Below are positions 33,086-45,980 of a stretch of DNA of 64,000 nucleotides, one piece after another; positions within the stretch are counted from its first letter, which is position 1, and every line of letters begins with the position of its first letter. Made by a program: the position numbers and the translations under genes. Source of the DNA: Ornithodoros turicata (taxonomy: Eukaryota > Arthropoda > Arachnida > Ixodida > Argasidae); contig NC_088201.1 of assembly GCF_037126465.1 (NCBI RefSeq), positions 128,836,665-128,900,664 on the forward strand, given 5' to 3'. Below the pieces are notes generated by a model. That model made no database searches. It saw only the letters and a program-made list of their open reading frames with translations, and was not told the DNA's origin.

Positions 33086-33857
33086 AAACGCCCTTTCGGA
33101 TGGCAGACCCGCGCTTCCCTTCTAACACCAGGCAAGGAAAGCGCACAAATGATGTATATGTAGATGTCAGAAGGAAGCTCGTAAGGGACAACTTCATATT
33201 TCGGCACAGTTTAATGCGCCCCCATTGTTCAAGGAAACAAAATGATGATTTACATTCTATATGTGCATCGTCTAAAAAATGCACACAATTTTTTTCCGTG
33301 ATATTTAGAGAGTCAAGCTACATCTCTGGCTGGTTTCGGCTGGAATAGCCCAGATTGACAGTTACGTACACAAGCAGATGTATGTCAACATTGAAAATAT
33401 GAAGGAAAAAAGGCATTTTAAAATGCCTCACTATGTCTCACTCAATTTACTACTTTTCGTAGCTTACACCTTGAGAGGTGTCCTGTATCCTAAAATGGTT
33501 TTGACTTTCTAGACAAATGTCGGCACAGTTCCCTCCTGAAGTCGGCCCAGGACGCATACTAACCCACCTGTCCCCCACTCCTTCCTGCTGTCCTCTCTCC
33601 ATCTGTCCACGTCTGTACGCCGTTCATAGCCACAGTTGCTTCGCGGCGCTAACACGGTATAAAAAAAAGAAAAAGAAAAAAGGTTTTATTGACAAAATCC
33701 ACGAGAATGACAGTCATCACATTAACAAGTTTCAACTGTATACCAAGTAATAACAAACATGTGCTTACTTTTTCTGCAATCAAGATGTGGATTACATCGT
33801 TGAGGTGCAGGCTTCAGTGAAAAATCACTGCTAGTGACGTCACTGCTGAGTGAGTAC
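33086..33857. other. Spacer with A-rich tract
   Basis: No coding match. An A-rich tract (AAAAAAAAGAAAAAGAAAAA) lies at about 33661-33680. Confidence 0.4.
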
Positions 33858-34264
33858 CAGGGCCGGCGATAGGGTAAGGCGAGTAAGGCGACCGCCATAG
33901 GCCTCGCGCTTGCATAGGCCCCGTGCACGAAGGCCTCAACCACGAATTACTTTTTTTAAATATCAAGTATGCACTGAATCGCACGCGGGATGTCCGACAA
34001 AACAAAAATGAGAGAAGAATGTATTATGTGCCATCCCGTCACGTGATGTGATGAGAAAAAGTCCTACTTTTAAGAAAAATCCATCAACCCTGCAATCTAT
34101 ACCAATGATTTCGCACCCTTCTCTACTGCTGCCATTTCCCGTAATGCTAAAATATCCCACTGCGAATATCTTATCATTTCTTATATTTTCATTACTGCTT
34201 GCGTGAAACAGGCCTCGCGATGTGCCTTTGCCTCAGGGCCCCCGCACCCCTAGCACCGGCCCTG
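33858..34264. mobile_element. hAT-type non-autonomous element
   Basis: Ends CAGGGCCGGC and GCACCGGCCCTG are inverted repeats. The 8-bp duplication GTGAGTAC flanks both sides exactly (33850-33857, 34265-34272). At 407 bp it has no transposase. An 8-bp TSD with CAGGG ends is diagnostic of hAT elements. Confidence 0.92.
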
Positions 34265-34272
34265 GTGAGTAC

Positions 34273-35067
34273 GTCACAGCTAGTGACGCAACATGTGATG
34301 CCAGTGTCTCTCACCCCACCCCATGTTATTTCATGAGCAGTTAGCATCAGAATCAATGAGCTTGCATGATGCACTTATGAAGGGTAATTTCATGTGTGCC
34401 GATAAACATTTTGCAGTGCTAATTTAAAATGTAGTTTGTGGCTGTGGAGCACACTCATATTCAGTATGCCATGTGAACTAGGGGAGCATTTTCTGGCATA
34501 AACATTATATGAGTGAAGACATGTGAAAGACAAGTGACATGTGAAGACAAGTGAAAATGTAAGCACTGTTTACGTGCATTTGAAAACCTGCATTTTTATT
34601 ACTGAGAGGCCCTCTTCGTAGCAAGAGGGAAAGGGTGCTGGCAATGTGGCACATGTTCATAAAATGTAGAACCAGAGACACAGAAAATAATTCACAGCAT
34701 ATCGTGATCTCATTCATGTCATTGTGTCCGTGTTTCTGTCTCCTGTTCTACATTTGTTTATCTTTTTGTGTAGTTGCTGGATTTTAGCCCAACAGCAGTG
34801 GTCAGCAATTAGAGAACATCCAGAACATGCAAGGCATACATATCCTATTTCTCCACATTCCTCAATCAAATAATTATATTGAAGTTGCATTATATTGAAG
34901 TTGTTTTACAAAAATGCAAGTTCAGTTCAGCGCACGATCAGTCGTGAAACAAGCTAACTCGCAGCAATGCTTTCAATCAAGTCTGTCGCAGTATTCCTCA
35001 CTGTATGATGACGAGACCCTGGAGCTGCATCAGACGTTAATTGCGCGCACTAGTATAACATTTGCAT
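34273..35067. other. Spacer, nothing recognised
   Basis: AT-rich. No repeat family or gene recognised. Confidence 0.4.
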
Positions 35068-35650
35068 TACTGTATATGTACCAGACAGAGAACGAGCTTC
35101 CTAAACGAGAGCGCGCACACACACATGCACAGACGGTGATCTCAGTTGTCTCGCGACGTAAACACCCAATTATTAACACACATGCACAGATGGAGAAAGA
35201 CACCGGCTGTCACAAACACAGCCATCCCGAAAGCTATGCCCATCTTCGTTGATGCACCCACGAATCCACAGGAGGACTGCCGAAGCTCTCCCACTCGTAG
35301 TAAGTACCTGTACCTTGAACTGCAAACAGTTTGGTGCATACGCCACAAAACGAGAACAGCTGATTTCTGATTTCATGGGCGCGGCCATGCGAGCCGAGAA
35401 GGACAGTTCAACGTTCAACAGAGGGACAATTTTAGCTGAGTTCCAAGGTGGCGCTAGTCTTCGGTGCAACAATTTCCAGAGTGAACCGACCTCGACCAGC
35501 TCAAATAGCTGCACACTTTTTCATTCTTGTTCTTTTTAGTGTTATTTATTATTATTTTTACTTCATTTCCAATTCTAATTCCAATTCCAGCTCAACCGCT
35601 CAGCGCGCTGACACTAGTGCAACATAGAGTCAATAAATATCTGCTATAAA
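35068..35650 (+). repeat. Segmental duplication B, left part (with plus 300-bp arm)
   Basis: Matches about 23345-23865, including the 300-bp arm (35132-35480). It is cut by the CCCAGGGA element beginning at 35665, and the similarity resumes at 42336 (CTCTCGCTTCCCTAAGGAGA). Confidence 0.85.
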
Positions 35651-35689
35651 AACAGCGGTTCAATCCCAGGGAGCACATGGTGGGCTAGT

Positions 35690-36045
35690 AAACGTCTAAA
35701 TGACGTCTAAAAAAAGAGATAAGGAATGTCTATAGAATGTCTAGGCAATTAGACCAAATGTCTAGTATCCGTCCACTAGACGTCAAATAACACGTCTAAC
35801 GTTACGCCACCTAGCCATCTAGCCCTAGACATCCGATGTCTATGTACCTAGCCGTGATTTAGACATTCTTTTGACCTGGATGTCTGGAACAGGGGCAGAC
35901 ACTTAACCATGTATTAGACATGAAGTCTACAGCTAGACCAATTTTATCCCTCCATTCAGGCGACAGGTCTAGGGTTATACATTTCCTGTACCTTACTTCA
36001 GCCACCTTTAGACCTACTTTAGACCATGACTAGTCCTGCTACCGT
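35690..36045 (+). repeat. Left TAGAC/GTCTA palindrome array
   Basis: More than 25 occurrences of TAGAC or GTCTA in both orientations, some forming TAGACGTC-type palindromes, at irregular 10-25-bp spacing. No coding signal. Confidence 0.8.
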
Positions 36046-36564
36046 CCTGGCATGTATTCATGCAGAAATGTGATATAATTGATAGCAACACGGATCTCAG
36101 CATAAACATTTATTCGCAGTAAACCACACACGAAGTCTACGGAACAAAACTCTTGTCTAAAATTGGATTGACTTTGCCGCCAAGCAGGCGTCTTGTGTTT
36201 TGACTGAGGAGTGTTGAACTGGCAGCAGGGTGTTGATGGCCACCTCATTCCTTTCTTCCAACGAGTGATTGTTGGTGCTGCAGCACTGCCTCCAATGACT
36301 CACTGTGGCTAGAAAATAGAACAAAACATGTCAGAAAGCATTATGTAGCCTGCTAGTTCTAACTAGTTTGTTTAGTGGCTATGCACACTCTTTTACGGGA
36401 TGCTTGTCTGGCCACATAAGAGCAAAAGCTGTACCAACATTGATCTGAGAGACACAAAGAAAAGAAGCTGCACGTACAAAAATCACAGAACTGTTACAGC
36501 TACACAACACAAATTGCAGCAACAGCTGAAAATCTGTTTGCGCGTCACTACCTGATGTGGACGC

Positions 36565-37050
36565 TAGAACCCTGCACCATCCGCGGATGGAAGCGAATAT
36601 CAGTAAGATACTTGCGGATTCGGATGAGAATTTATCACTTTCTGCGGTGTGCGGATCGGATGGCTCGAGGTCGGATGCGGATATACCGCATGCTGTAATT
36701 TTTCTACTAGCAATTTATTTGTATTGCGCACCGACAGCGAGCGCATGCCGAGGTTCACCTTTAACCATGCACGGCCAAGACGGGAGAGAAGGCATTTTGG
36801 CGTCCACACGAGCACCGGTGTGGAAGCGTTCCAGAAGTCTCTCCATATCGCGTTTGTTGAAAGGTTTAACTTTGCTTGTCGCCATGAGTCCTTCCATGAG
36901 AGCATGGAGGCATCCGAAATTATACCAACATTCTTCCGGCTGTGTTTACGCGTCCTTCGAAACTTGCGGATCTAAATGGTTGTGTATGCAACGGTGCGGA
37001 TCAGATAACGTGTACGCGGATGCTAAAAATCTTATCTGCGCAGGGCTCTA
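36565..37050. mobile_element. hAT-type element, 486 bp
   Basis: Ends TAGAACCCTGC and GCAGGGCTCTA are inverted repeats. The flanks GTGGACGC (36557-36564) and GAGGACGC (37051-37058) are an 8-bp duplication with one mismatch. The left interior is rich in GCGGAT motifs. The open frames are short and unrecognised, so it is probably non-autonomous. Confidence 0.85.
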
Positions 37051-37058
37051 GAGGACGC

Positions 37059-40000
37059 TGCCAGGATCTCAGTGAAATGAGGATGTAACAGCTGTCGCTG
37101 TGAAAGTACATCAATGTGACAGGCGTTTTCTCGTGACACACGACCTTACCTGGTCGAGCAGGCGACTGCTAAGCACTCCATTACGCTAAAAAAAACATCT
37201 GTGCTGCTCTCATAACTTTGGTGCAAAACTTCTGTACAGGATAAAAATAAACACTGTGTATATTATAAAAGACAATACAAAGCAAGAGCTGTATCACTAC
37301 GTCAAATATTATAAGTACGTACAAGTAGCATACAAGTTTATTCACATGACATCATCCGCAGGAGACTGCCACTGTCGCTAGCAGGCAGATTTGCTGCCAT
37401 CGGCCTTATTGTAGATTTCAGTCAAGCTGTTACCCATATTATACTCACTGTATATCTGGTGTTTAAAACTTGTTGCTCTGTGATTTGTAGAATCTCTGAG
37501 CAATTTCCATATTTTTTGTGTTAATAGTCACCTAAAAAGCATAATGCAGCGAACAAATGCAAGGACTAAACATTGAGGGACCTATAGTATGGCGCTGAGG
37601 TGACTTCAGTGAATAAACCTTTTAGGAACTCAAATCTTGCACTACTACCCGGTAGCTGTTTGGGTGAAGTAAGACGGAATGACATAGTCACGCTGTTCTC
37701 AATACAATACCAAGGATGTCTCAAAACGACCAAGCACAAAAATACTAGTTTTGTACCGTTTGATGAATATTTTGTCTGCTGCCCACACAGGTTGTGCGGC
37801 TCCTTAGCAAGCTTCTGGCAGTCATTTCTTCTACATCGCACTTCCCTGCTGACTTTCACAGCATCTGAAAAAAAGTTCGATTTCGTTAACCACAAGACAA
37901 CCATGTAAATGGAAAGCAGTTAGAGTCTTCCACCAACTATATTTGCAATACTTTGTTGACAAAAAAATTTAAAGAGGCTCCCTCCAGAGTAAGATTAGGG
38001 GGTACATCGAACACCAGGAAGATTGGAGGACAACACAGTCACACGTCAGTGACAACTGCTTCCCCTCACCTCACAGGGAACTGTTAAGCTTATGTGCAAA
38101 TAGCTGTTTCGTAGGGTAGGTTACCACTATTTTCATATCCACCGATGCAAGATAGTCCAAGCACCTATAAAAAGAAAAACCCAGTTGCTATGAAACCATG
38201 ATATACAAACAAAAGTACTTGCGCAAAATTTTCAGTGTGTAGTTTCACTACCAGCGAAAAATGCAACAACCGAAGTCGGGCTGACATGACAATGAACTAA
38301 CCAGCATTTATGTTCCGGCATGTCCGCCCTGCAAACCGTAACTGTCGACTTTCGTTTACTCAAGACTTCAACAGTCATCGAAAACTCGTTAATCTCAATG
38401 GTTAATTAGTGATACCGTATTTATTTTAGCACCAAGACGAACCAAGGCACTTAATGAAACTTTGTACTGCCGAACATACAACGTTAATCACTACTTTGAA
38501 TGCAAGTGCAGTCAGGTCAACCCACACTTCCAATATGCTTCAATCGGTGATACGAAGCCGAAATAAAGGAAACGATATTCCGATATTATGCCACGCATCT
38601 CTACTACATGCGATTTGGTGCACAGAACCAGGCACATACTTTAATGAAGAGTGAACTCACCCCTTAAACTTGAAAGCCAGAGAACAAAGAAACGTTGTCC
38701 ACCACAGTACTCTGGCGCTGCGCTTAACAGCTTTTATCACTGGACAGTACGGCGTACGTTCTCGCTATGCTCAAAAATTGCAAGACAAAACGCGCGGGAG
38801 ATTAGAACTTCGAAAGATTTTCGTATAACAACCAGTGGAATGCAGCATGCAGCCGCGAAGACCCCAACCCAACTGCTACCCGTTGCGCGTCCGGAAAGTT
38901 TGAAGTTTCAACCGTTGAAACTGAACTGGTTCGAACTGGTTGGATGGATGGATGATGGATGGTGATTGGGTAGACGGGCAGACGTCATTGTCATTGCTTT
39001 AGCTCGTGCTTATTGAGTACTTATTTTTTGTAATATCTTTAATTTCCGTGGCCGTTCATTATAATTGGGTGGTGGAGGTTAAATGTTAAATAACACATAT
39101 GCCAATCCAGCGGCAGTGACACCAACATCATCATCATTATGCAATCGCCATCGTTGTTGCAGCGACGAGTGTCGTATTTTGTGATGTGTGTGTTGAAAAT
39201 CGCTGTTCTTTTTGCAAACATTTTATGAGTGCCTTTGCTACTGAGCTACAGGTGTGCCTAATATGTAGCGCATTGCCTGTTCAGCGGTTTCAAAAAGATA
39301 CCATGGGCAGGGGCAGTTTGAAGATTTTTTGAAGGGTTCTGAAATCCCTAAGTCACGTCAGATTCCATTTTACTGCTGCAGCTGTTTAGCTTGTGGGAAA
39401 ATGTTATGTGCAGTAAACAAACATCTGCTATCTGCTGCCCACAGTACGTGCAAAGTGCTGCTGTGTTTGTGGAGCTATGGTTTATAGTGCTGCGCTGCAC
39501 GATTCGTCGGCGTCGTCGACTTTTTTATTGACGTTTCAGTGATTCAATAATTTAGTTGCTGATTTCTTTAAGTTGGTGCTAAGGTGTTGGTGCAGGGGAG
39601 TTACTTCGTACAGAATTTACATTTACCAGCAACGGTAACGCCATCAGGAACGCTAGTTCAAAAAACATTGCCCCGAACAAATGCGGGCTTCCGTTAAGAA
39701 AAAAAAGATATATATTCAGTAAAATAAAATATTACTTCACAGCACTTAGATTCTGGTAATGTCTTCTAGTTGTGGATGCTGTCAGTGTATATGCATGTCA
39801 GTGAGCCAAAAACACTCGGATCATCATATGTATGGACATTATTTAAATTATCTACATACCTCAGTCAGACTGCCTTCATTTGACTGATCTTTTGTTACAA
39901 TATATGGGCATACAACTCACATAACATGAAAGACTACATACTATCCATTTGGTCATAATATAATTGGACAAAGTTAATGTGGTCCATTCCTTGCATAGTT

Positions 40001-40370
40001 TCTGAAGGTTGTTGCAGAGTCCAGTTTTATTACCTCAGTATGATCATTTGCAAACAGATTGTACTTGCTGCTCCACACACGTGTGATGGAAAGTAAGAGA
40101 ATAAGGAATTTCCTTCATGTATGAGGATCATCCAACAAAAGTTCCTCTGCTGTGATCAAAATAATAAACCTATAGCACAACATTGAAAAAATTTATGTAC
40201 AGATTAGAGCTCAACGTTACTCCCTAACACAGTCACCTTATTTAGCTGTACATTTTTGAAACTGTGAGGCATTCACTTTGCATTTCACCTGATCAATTTG
40301 TGTTTCATGATCACTTGCGAATTGGTGACTGCCGAGGGGTGCTTTGAGAGGAAGATGGAACAGCAGATTG
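37059..40370. other. Interior of the 6.6-kb element, no gene recognised
   Basis: Open frames up to 112 codons on either strand lack known motifs. A TGGA microsatellite lies at about 38940-38960. Confidence 0.4.
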
Positions 40371-40384
40371 GGCAAATTTTCATT

Positions 40385-40520
40385 GAAGTAGGAATCATCA
40401 CCTTGAGCACGAGGAGAACGAAGTATACAGGAAGCCCACGAAAAGGAAACTCACGTTTGTGTGTCTCCTGTATACTTCATTCTCCTCATGCTCAAGGTGA
40501 TGCTTCCTATTTCAACGTTG
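40385..40520. repeat. Short inverted repeat near mariner relic
   Basis: GAATCATCACCTTGAGCACG...GTATACAGG (from about 40390) is inverted at about 40469-40515, with a 40-bp loop. Confidence 0.7.
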
Positions 40521-41230
40521 TACCAGATCGCTTGTGTACTTTTTCTCTCTTTGGCAAATTTCCAGATGAATTTCTGGAACAAATCCCGAGTCTTTGCAGA
40601 GTGCGACAGCGAGCAGAGTGCGATACGAGTGCAGACAGCGTTGACGTGATACGGCACTCCCTTCCAAGTCCTGTGCGTTTTTGTTTCATTGTAGTTTGAC
40701 GCTTTCCCAGGATCTCGCAGTACATCTGCATTTACTGTCATTGTGCATGTGAGATAATCTACAAGTTGCACACAATGATAGTCCTAAAACATTGTCGGCA
40801 TAGCCTTTCCAGACGAAAACGCGAGTTTGACCTCCTTCAGAATGCTTTCACCGGGCACCCACCATGACTTCCTATGGTATTTTGTCTCAGCACTTGCATA
40901 ATGCATCCAGGTTTCATTAATAAAAATTGTTCCAAGAAATTCATCTTGACCGTCTTGATACCATTGAAGGAAAATGCAAGCTGCATTCATTCGTTGCTCT
41001 TTACAAATGTTACCGAGCAAATGTGGCCCCCATCTCGCATAACTTTCGTTGACCATGCTGAAGGAAATTTGTTCTCATTAGTATCAGAGTGCAGTACCAG
41101 TGACCCGCCAGTCTCCGTTAACAATTCTCGGAATTTCAGAAAAGAAACGTCGTTTCGTGGTGTTATAGCTGATCTCCCACTGTACTGTTCATTGTGCAGA
41201 TTTTCACGACCCTGTATAGAGGACACACCA
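40450..41230 (-). pseudogene. Mariner-like transposase relic
   Basis: From the right, on the minus strand: GRSAITPRNDVSFLKFREL (the helix-turn-helix linker), then YARWGPHLLGNICKEQRMNA, FLGTIFINETWMHYASAETK (the first catalytic region, with the usual GDE changed to INE), a KAMPTMF segment, then shifted frames reading YCEILGKRQTTMKQKR. Order and spacing fit a mariner transposase with multiple frameshifts. Terminal inverted repeats were not identified. Confidence 0.75.
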
Positions 41231-41820
41231 TTTCAATGCCTGTAAAGTGTTTTGTGTAAACAGGTGTTAACTGTCAGTGGATATTCTCTAAAGTACTCTT
41301 TCACTCTTTTATTCTTTAACGAAAAGTAGGATAACTCTTCCGTACTAGGATAGTCAGACGTACTCGGAAATATTACATCCATGCTTGAATGCCTGACACA
41401 TTAGGTGAACGGCACTCCATTAACCAACATCTGCAGTGCCGGGATGTCACACCCAACTACTACACCATTCAGTTTGTCCTAGTGGTGTTTCCTTTGAATA
41501 CCAAATATCGGGAAACTTATTTTTGGATGGCCCTCCTAATTCCAGTTCTCTTTCTGCATTTGGCTACATTTTTTTAGATTTCTTGTGACGACTCTTGTGG
41601 ACAAATACCAGCATGGAAGACTTAATAACAATTGGGGTTTACATTGCGAGACAACTGAGATCATGAGCGACGCCACAGCAGTCGGTCTGTGGATTGCCCA
41701 CCTGATTGTCCTTAAATGTGCAATGAAAGCTCACCACACAACACACCGTATTTAATGTCCCTTGTGGAAGATGGCATGTCTAAGCAACCTGTATCCTGGC
41801 ACTAAGTTGCTGCTGTTTTT

Positions 41821-41880
41821 GGCCGGGTTCGAACCAGCGATCTCGGGATCAGAAGGCGAACAGACTCACTCACCAGGGCC
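41821..41880 (-). repeat. tRNA-derived SINE head or tRNA relic
   Basis: The minus strand has an A-box-like TGGTGAGTGAGT, an anticodon-arm-like CGCCTTCTGATCCCGAG and a B box GGTTCGAACCC, in tRNA order and spacing. The acceptor stem does not close well (GGCCCTGG against CCGGCCA is partial) and no CCA-side context fits a functional tRNA. It more likely comes from a tRNA-derived SINE of the kind known in ticks. Confidence 0.55.
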
Positions 41881-42114
41881 GGTTCACGGACAACTTGAAC
41901 ACCACAATTATGTTAACTCTGCCATCAAGTAATTCAGTTTCCTGCATATGTTTTGTAACAATTGAACTTCAGTTTTGTAAGCCTGAAAGCTAAGCTTAGA
42001 ACCACCTCTTATAATATAGTGACTGTATTTGATGTGTGAATGTGTTCACACCTCTTAAAAAGCTAATAAAACAAAAATCTTGATGATTTCTAATATGTGG
42101 TACATACAAGGCCA

Positions 42115-42290
42115 GCTACAAGACGTCTACAATTAGACGTCAATTACTAAATGTCTACAAGATGTCTAGTAAATCACTAATTTTAGACGTCTAAATAATG
42201 GTAAGACTTTTAGACGTCTAGTCAACGTCTAGTTTGGGCACTATCCCTAAAGTCTAGGGCTAGAACAGGTCTGGACGTCTAGTTGACTAC
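42115..42290 (+). repeat. Right TAGAC/GTCTA palindrome array
   Basis: Dense TAGACGTCTA variants (for example TTTAGACGTCTA at 42182 and 42209) precede the inverted CCATGTGTTCCCTGGG end. Confidence 0.8.
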
Positions 42291-43186
42291 CATGTGTTCC
42301 CTGGGATGTCACAGCGTGTAGCAAAGGAACGGAGAACTCTCGCTTCCCTAAGGAGAAGACTACTTGAAGTATATTCGTGTTTTATGATTCCTTTTTACTC
42401 TCTCTACGTTCCAGAAACATACGGTTTCTCAGCCAAGACAATATATAGTTGCGAGCGCAGTTGACATACAGAAGTATATACAGATCCCGTACCGTGAAGA
42501 CCACCACCCCAAACGGTGGTTGCCACGGTTTTGGTTTTGTCCCATTTGCATGTCAAAAATCAGGGATGGATATTTTACTACATGTGTGTGTTTCAAAAAT
42601 TTTAAACCTGGTGTGGATTTTAACAAGGACAGTCTCCCATATCGATAGTTGGCTTTTGTTCAAGTCGTCCTAGTTAAAGAGTTAAATAATGAATTTAATT
42701 AATTTGTCATCCTTAATAGTAGAACTCAACTGTGAAAATGACGTGCTCTCGTGGCTTTTTTATAAAAATTTGTCCAAGCTGAAACACACACACACAAAAT
42801 AGACGGGAACGTGCCACAAAGGCATTCTTCGTGGTCGTAGCCCTTTTTAATACAGATTTTTTAAAATAAAACAACTACGACTACCTGTACATTACTTTCG
42901 CATTTACGGAATGTAAGTGGATGGATGGAAGTGCAATACCTTATCTGCAAGGTTTTTTGACATTCTAATTTCCATAATTCACTAAGATGTATTTTTTTTA
43001 TTAAGCTGTTTCTCTTTCTTTCGAGAAACAGAAAGAGCAGAATTGCTGGCAATCTTCCTTCATGTTCATTTTAGATATGAGATGAATCCTTCATATCTGC
43101 ATGCTTCAAATTATTATCCACAGAGGTCACGTTTGTTTGTAGTGCACCGTTTCAGGTTTTCCATTACGGAGATACCTCGCTCGCAC

Positions 43187-43865
43187 TACCCTACTTCCCT
43201 CAGGGATTTCCCTACATCCTCCCTGCATTTTGGAACCCCACCCCCCCTGTAATTTTTCAGGTGACTCCACCTAGCTCGGCTACCAACACGTTCTGGTAGT
43301 CAGCCCGGCGCAGCGAATTACATCCTGTACTGTTAAACTTATGCTGTAGGACCACAGTCATGCAGATCGTACCGTGCATTTGTCCAAAATCATTTAAAAG
43401 GGTCTGTTCAATGCATATATTGCGCGCATATACGAGCGAAAATGCGTGCAGGCACGCAAACTCAATGTGGATCATCAAGAACCATTTGCGCCCAACAAAA
43501 TCAAGCAAGGCGTTCTGCTGTTTTCGTCCAAGGTTTTCACCTTTGGTGGCTCGGTATTCATTGAGCTTCGTGAGACAAGGTGCTAGTCTTTTTTCTTTGT
43601 CGGTCGTGCGATTATGAATCTCAATGTTGAAATGCCGTTCATAATGAATCTATATTCTAATGTACTGTATTCTAACGTAATAACATGTACAAATAAAACG
43701 GGAAAGCTGTGCAGATATATCACAATTGTGCCACGATTCTTTCCGTGTCTAAAAAAAAAAATTCCGTAAGTGGAACCTTTACCAAGCATACCCCCCCCCC
43801 CCCCCTTGAAAGCTCGGCACCCCCCCAGCAGTGAATTTCTGGGGAAATCACTGACTTCCCTTATT
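43187..43865. other. B-specific insertion, unassigned
   Basis: Absent from duplication A between CGCTCGCACTA and CGGAAGTC. It has C-rich runs near 43240 and 43790-43805 and no recognised coding. The insertion mechanism is unclear. Confidence 0.5.
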
Positions 43866-43908
43866 ATCCGTAGGGGCGTCGGAAGTCCTTCACGGCAAGG
43901 AGGAGCGA

Positions 43909-43938
43909 GCCCTAACCTAACCTAACCTAACCTAACCT
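43909..43938 (+). repeat. Interstitial telomere-like (CCTAA)n run, copy B
   Basis: Five CCTAA units in the same context as 25079-25113, slightly shorter than in copy A. Confidence 0.8.
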
Positions 43939-45059
43939 GAAGGAGAGCACTGCGGGACATGGAGTTAGAGATTGAGAAGTGCGGCATATACAAAAATAGG
44001 ATCCACTAGCAATGACTCGTCCAAGTGATCTGATGACGGTGGATGTTATACTGCTGATGGGGAAGGCCATCTGGCGTTCTTGATTACCTTGAGGCGAAAA
44101 AACTCGCACTAGAGCAGCAGGGAACTGAAATGCTTGTTGATGGTTTCACTAAAGGCGGTAAGACAAATTTATAGAAGTGAACGTGCGATGGCCTGTTTCC
44201 TCATTTTTTAACAATTCATATTATCGTCAAAAGTACATTGATTTCTTCGGTAAATGGTGTTTATTGCTGCACTATATGCTCTGTCGATTATTCTAGCCGT
44301 GGTTGAGGCAAAAAAAGCCAGATAAGCTTCACGAGTTAACAAACGTGCCAGCGAACTCCTCGCTGCAGCATAAGAGCTTCCACAGAAGGCTTCCCTGCGT
44401 TGACCAAAAACAAGGCAGTGTCCTTTGCTGGCGGGCAAATCTGCGTTTTCTTGTACCATATACAAAAGTCAGCTGCATGGCATGTCACTGCTCTCCGTGT
44501 AGTACGTATGCAGATACAGTATTACGTAGATAGTACCCATTCAGGTGAATTTCGTGTTTTACTCGTCTTCTACGTACTACTTTTTAAACTGGTGTTCATT
44601 TTCATTCTGCGGTAAACGAGTTGAAATGAAATCTGTGTCGGATGAGACTTGCGGACGAAAGATGGAGTGGTTGAGTCCTCAGAGCGAAAGTTGGGGGGCG
44701 GGGGGGGGGGGGGGGCAGAGCCACCGTGAAAACTCGAGGAGCGGTGGACTTTTCCCCTTGCTCCCACATTCTGAATGATGCCGAAACTAAACAGGAGCGG
44801 CTTTCCAAGCCAGGGCTTCGGAACGAACCGGCAACAGTAAGAAACGATAAAGAAAAAAAAACGAAAGAACAGAGAGGAAGAGAGCAGCAAAAAAGGTATA
44901 TTCGCTGGATCCGCAACGGGACGAAAACCATTGCAAACACGTTTTTCTTAGGCCGGCCATCGGCATTTAGCAGCCTTCTGAACCCTGTATTGGATTACAG
45001 GCCCAAATAATGACAAATGAGCAAGCAAGCATCCTCGCTGCTCACTTTTTGGTGTTTTA

Positions 45060-45350
45060 CGTCGTTTGAAGTGCAAATTGTTGCGCCCACCAGTAGCGCC
45101 ACCTTCGCGTTCACCTAAAATTGCTTGTCCGTTGAACTGTCCTTGTCGGCTCGCATGGCCGCGCCCATGAAATCGGCAATCAGCTGTTCTCATTTTCTGG
45201 AGTGTACACCAAACTGTTCACAGTTCAAGGTACAGATACTTAATCCGAGTGGGAAAGCCTTGGCGGTCTTCCTGTGGATTCGTAGGTGCATCAACGAAGA
45301 TGGGCATAGCTTTTGGGATGGCTGTGTGTGCGACAGCTGATATCTTTCCT
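45060..45350 (-). repeat. 300-bp arm, copy 4 (minus)
   Basis: Equivalent of 25565-25870 in duplication B and reverse complement of 35132-35480. Confidence 0.75.
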
Positions 45351-45696
45351 TGTCTGTGCATGTGTGCGCCCTGACACATATACAATAATATAAATGTTAT
45401 ACTACTGTGCGCAAGTGACGTATGCTGTAGATTTGGGGGTCTCGTCATGACACAGTAAAAAAAGAAAAAAAAGAGAAAAAAAAAGAAAGTAAAAAAGGAA
45501 AAAAAGAAAAAAGAAAAGAAGACAAATGTCGAACAGACGACACATCAAAAAGGACACGACAAAATCATTGGGACTGTGTTATGCTATATATTTTGTGTGT
45601 GTGTGTGGCTCTCTGGTTCTGCATTTTTGTGAACATGTGCCATGTTGCCGGCACCCTTGCCCTCTTCTCACAAAAACAGCCTCAGACATAAAAATG

Positions 45697-45980
45697 CAGA
45701 CAAAAATGTGGAGAACTCCAACTTAACATAACAAAAGAGAACAAAGATGGGGACACAGGAGTCTTGTAGAGTCTTGGCACATACGTGGTGACCCCTCGGT
45801 TTGAACGAAAAGCGTGGCCCCCTCCCCGAACAATACTCCCATCTCCTAAAATAGCGACCGGTTGTGTAATCTCTTATTCAGTTTTGCACTGATGATGCCC
45901 GTCGCATGACGGACGAAACGTCTGTGTAAACCTTGTTATTTTGTTATGCTAATTCGGAGTTATCTGCTTTTTTGTCTAGT
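45697..45980 (+). mobile_element. Penelope-like element tail flanked by inverted repeats, copy B
   Basis: Counterpart of 26603-26883. The hammerhead-like core is better preserved here: CTGATGA (45889-45895), a stem CCGTC/GACGG with GCAT loop, then CGAAAC and GTC (45914-45922). The coding frame (KRGP...LHMM-type) is further decayed. Confidence 0.65.

Larger units (their letters stand above)
35665..42305. mobile_element. 6.6-kb element with CCCAGGGA inverted ends and TAGACGTCTA arrays
   Basis: The left terminus CCCAGGGAGCACATGGTGGG and the right terminus (reverse complement) CCCAGGGAACACATGGTAGT are inverted repeats. Inside each end is an array of GTCTA/TAGAC-type palindromes (about 365 bp left, 180 bp right). 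AT adjoins both ends and may be a 2-bp duplication or part of the TIR. It splits duplication B at a point where duplication A is continuous, confirming insertion. The interior holds a hAT MITE, a mariner relic and a tRNA-like SINE fragment, but no transposase that I recognise. Confidence 0.75.

Noticed and set aside
36600..36905. hAT transposase remnant in the minus frames of the 36565 element
   Set aside because: No catalytic or dimerisation motif could be recognised, so the element is called non-autonomous.
41821..41880. Functional tRNA gene on the minus strand
   Set aside because: A and B boxes fit, but the acceptor stem pairing is poor. A SINE head is more likely.
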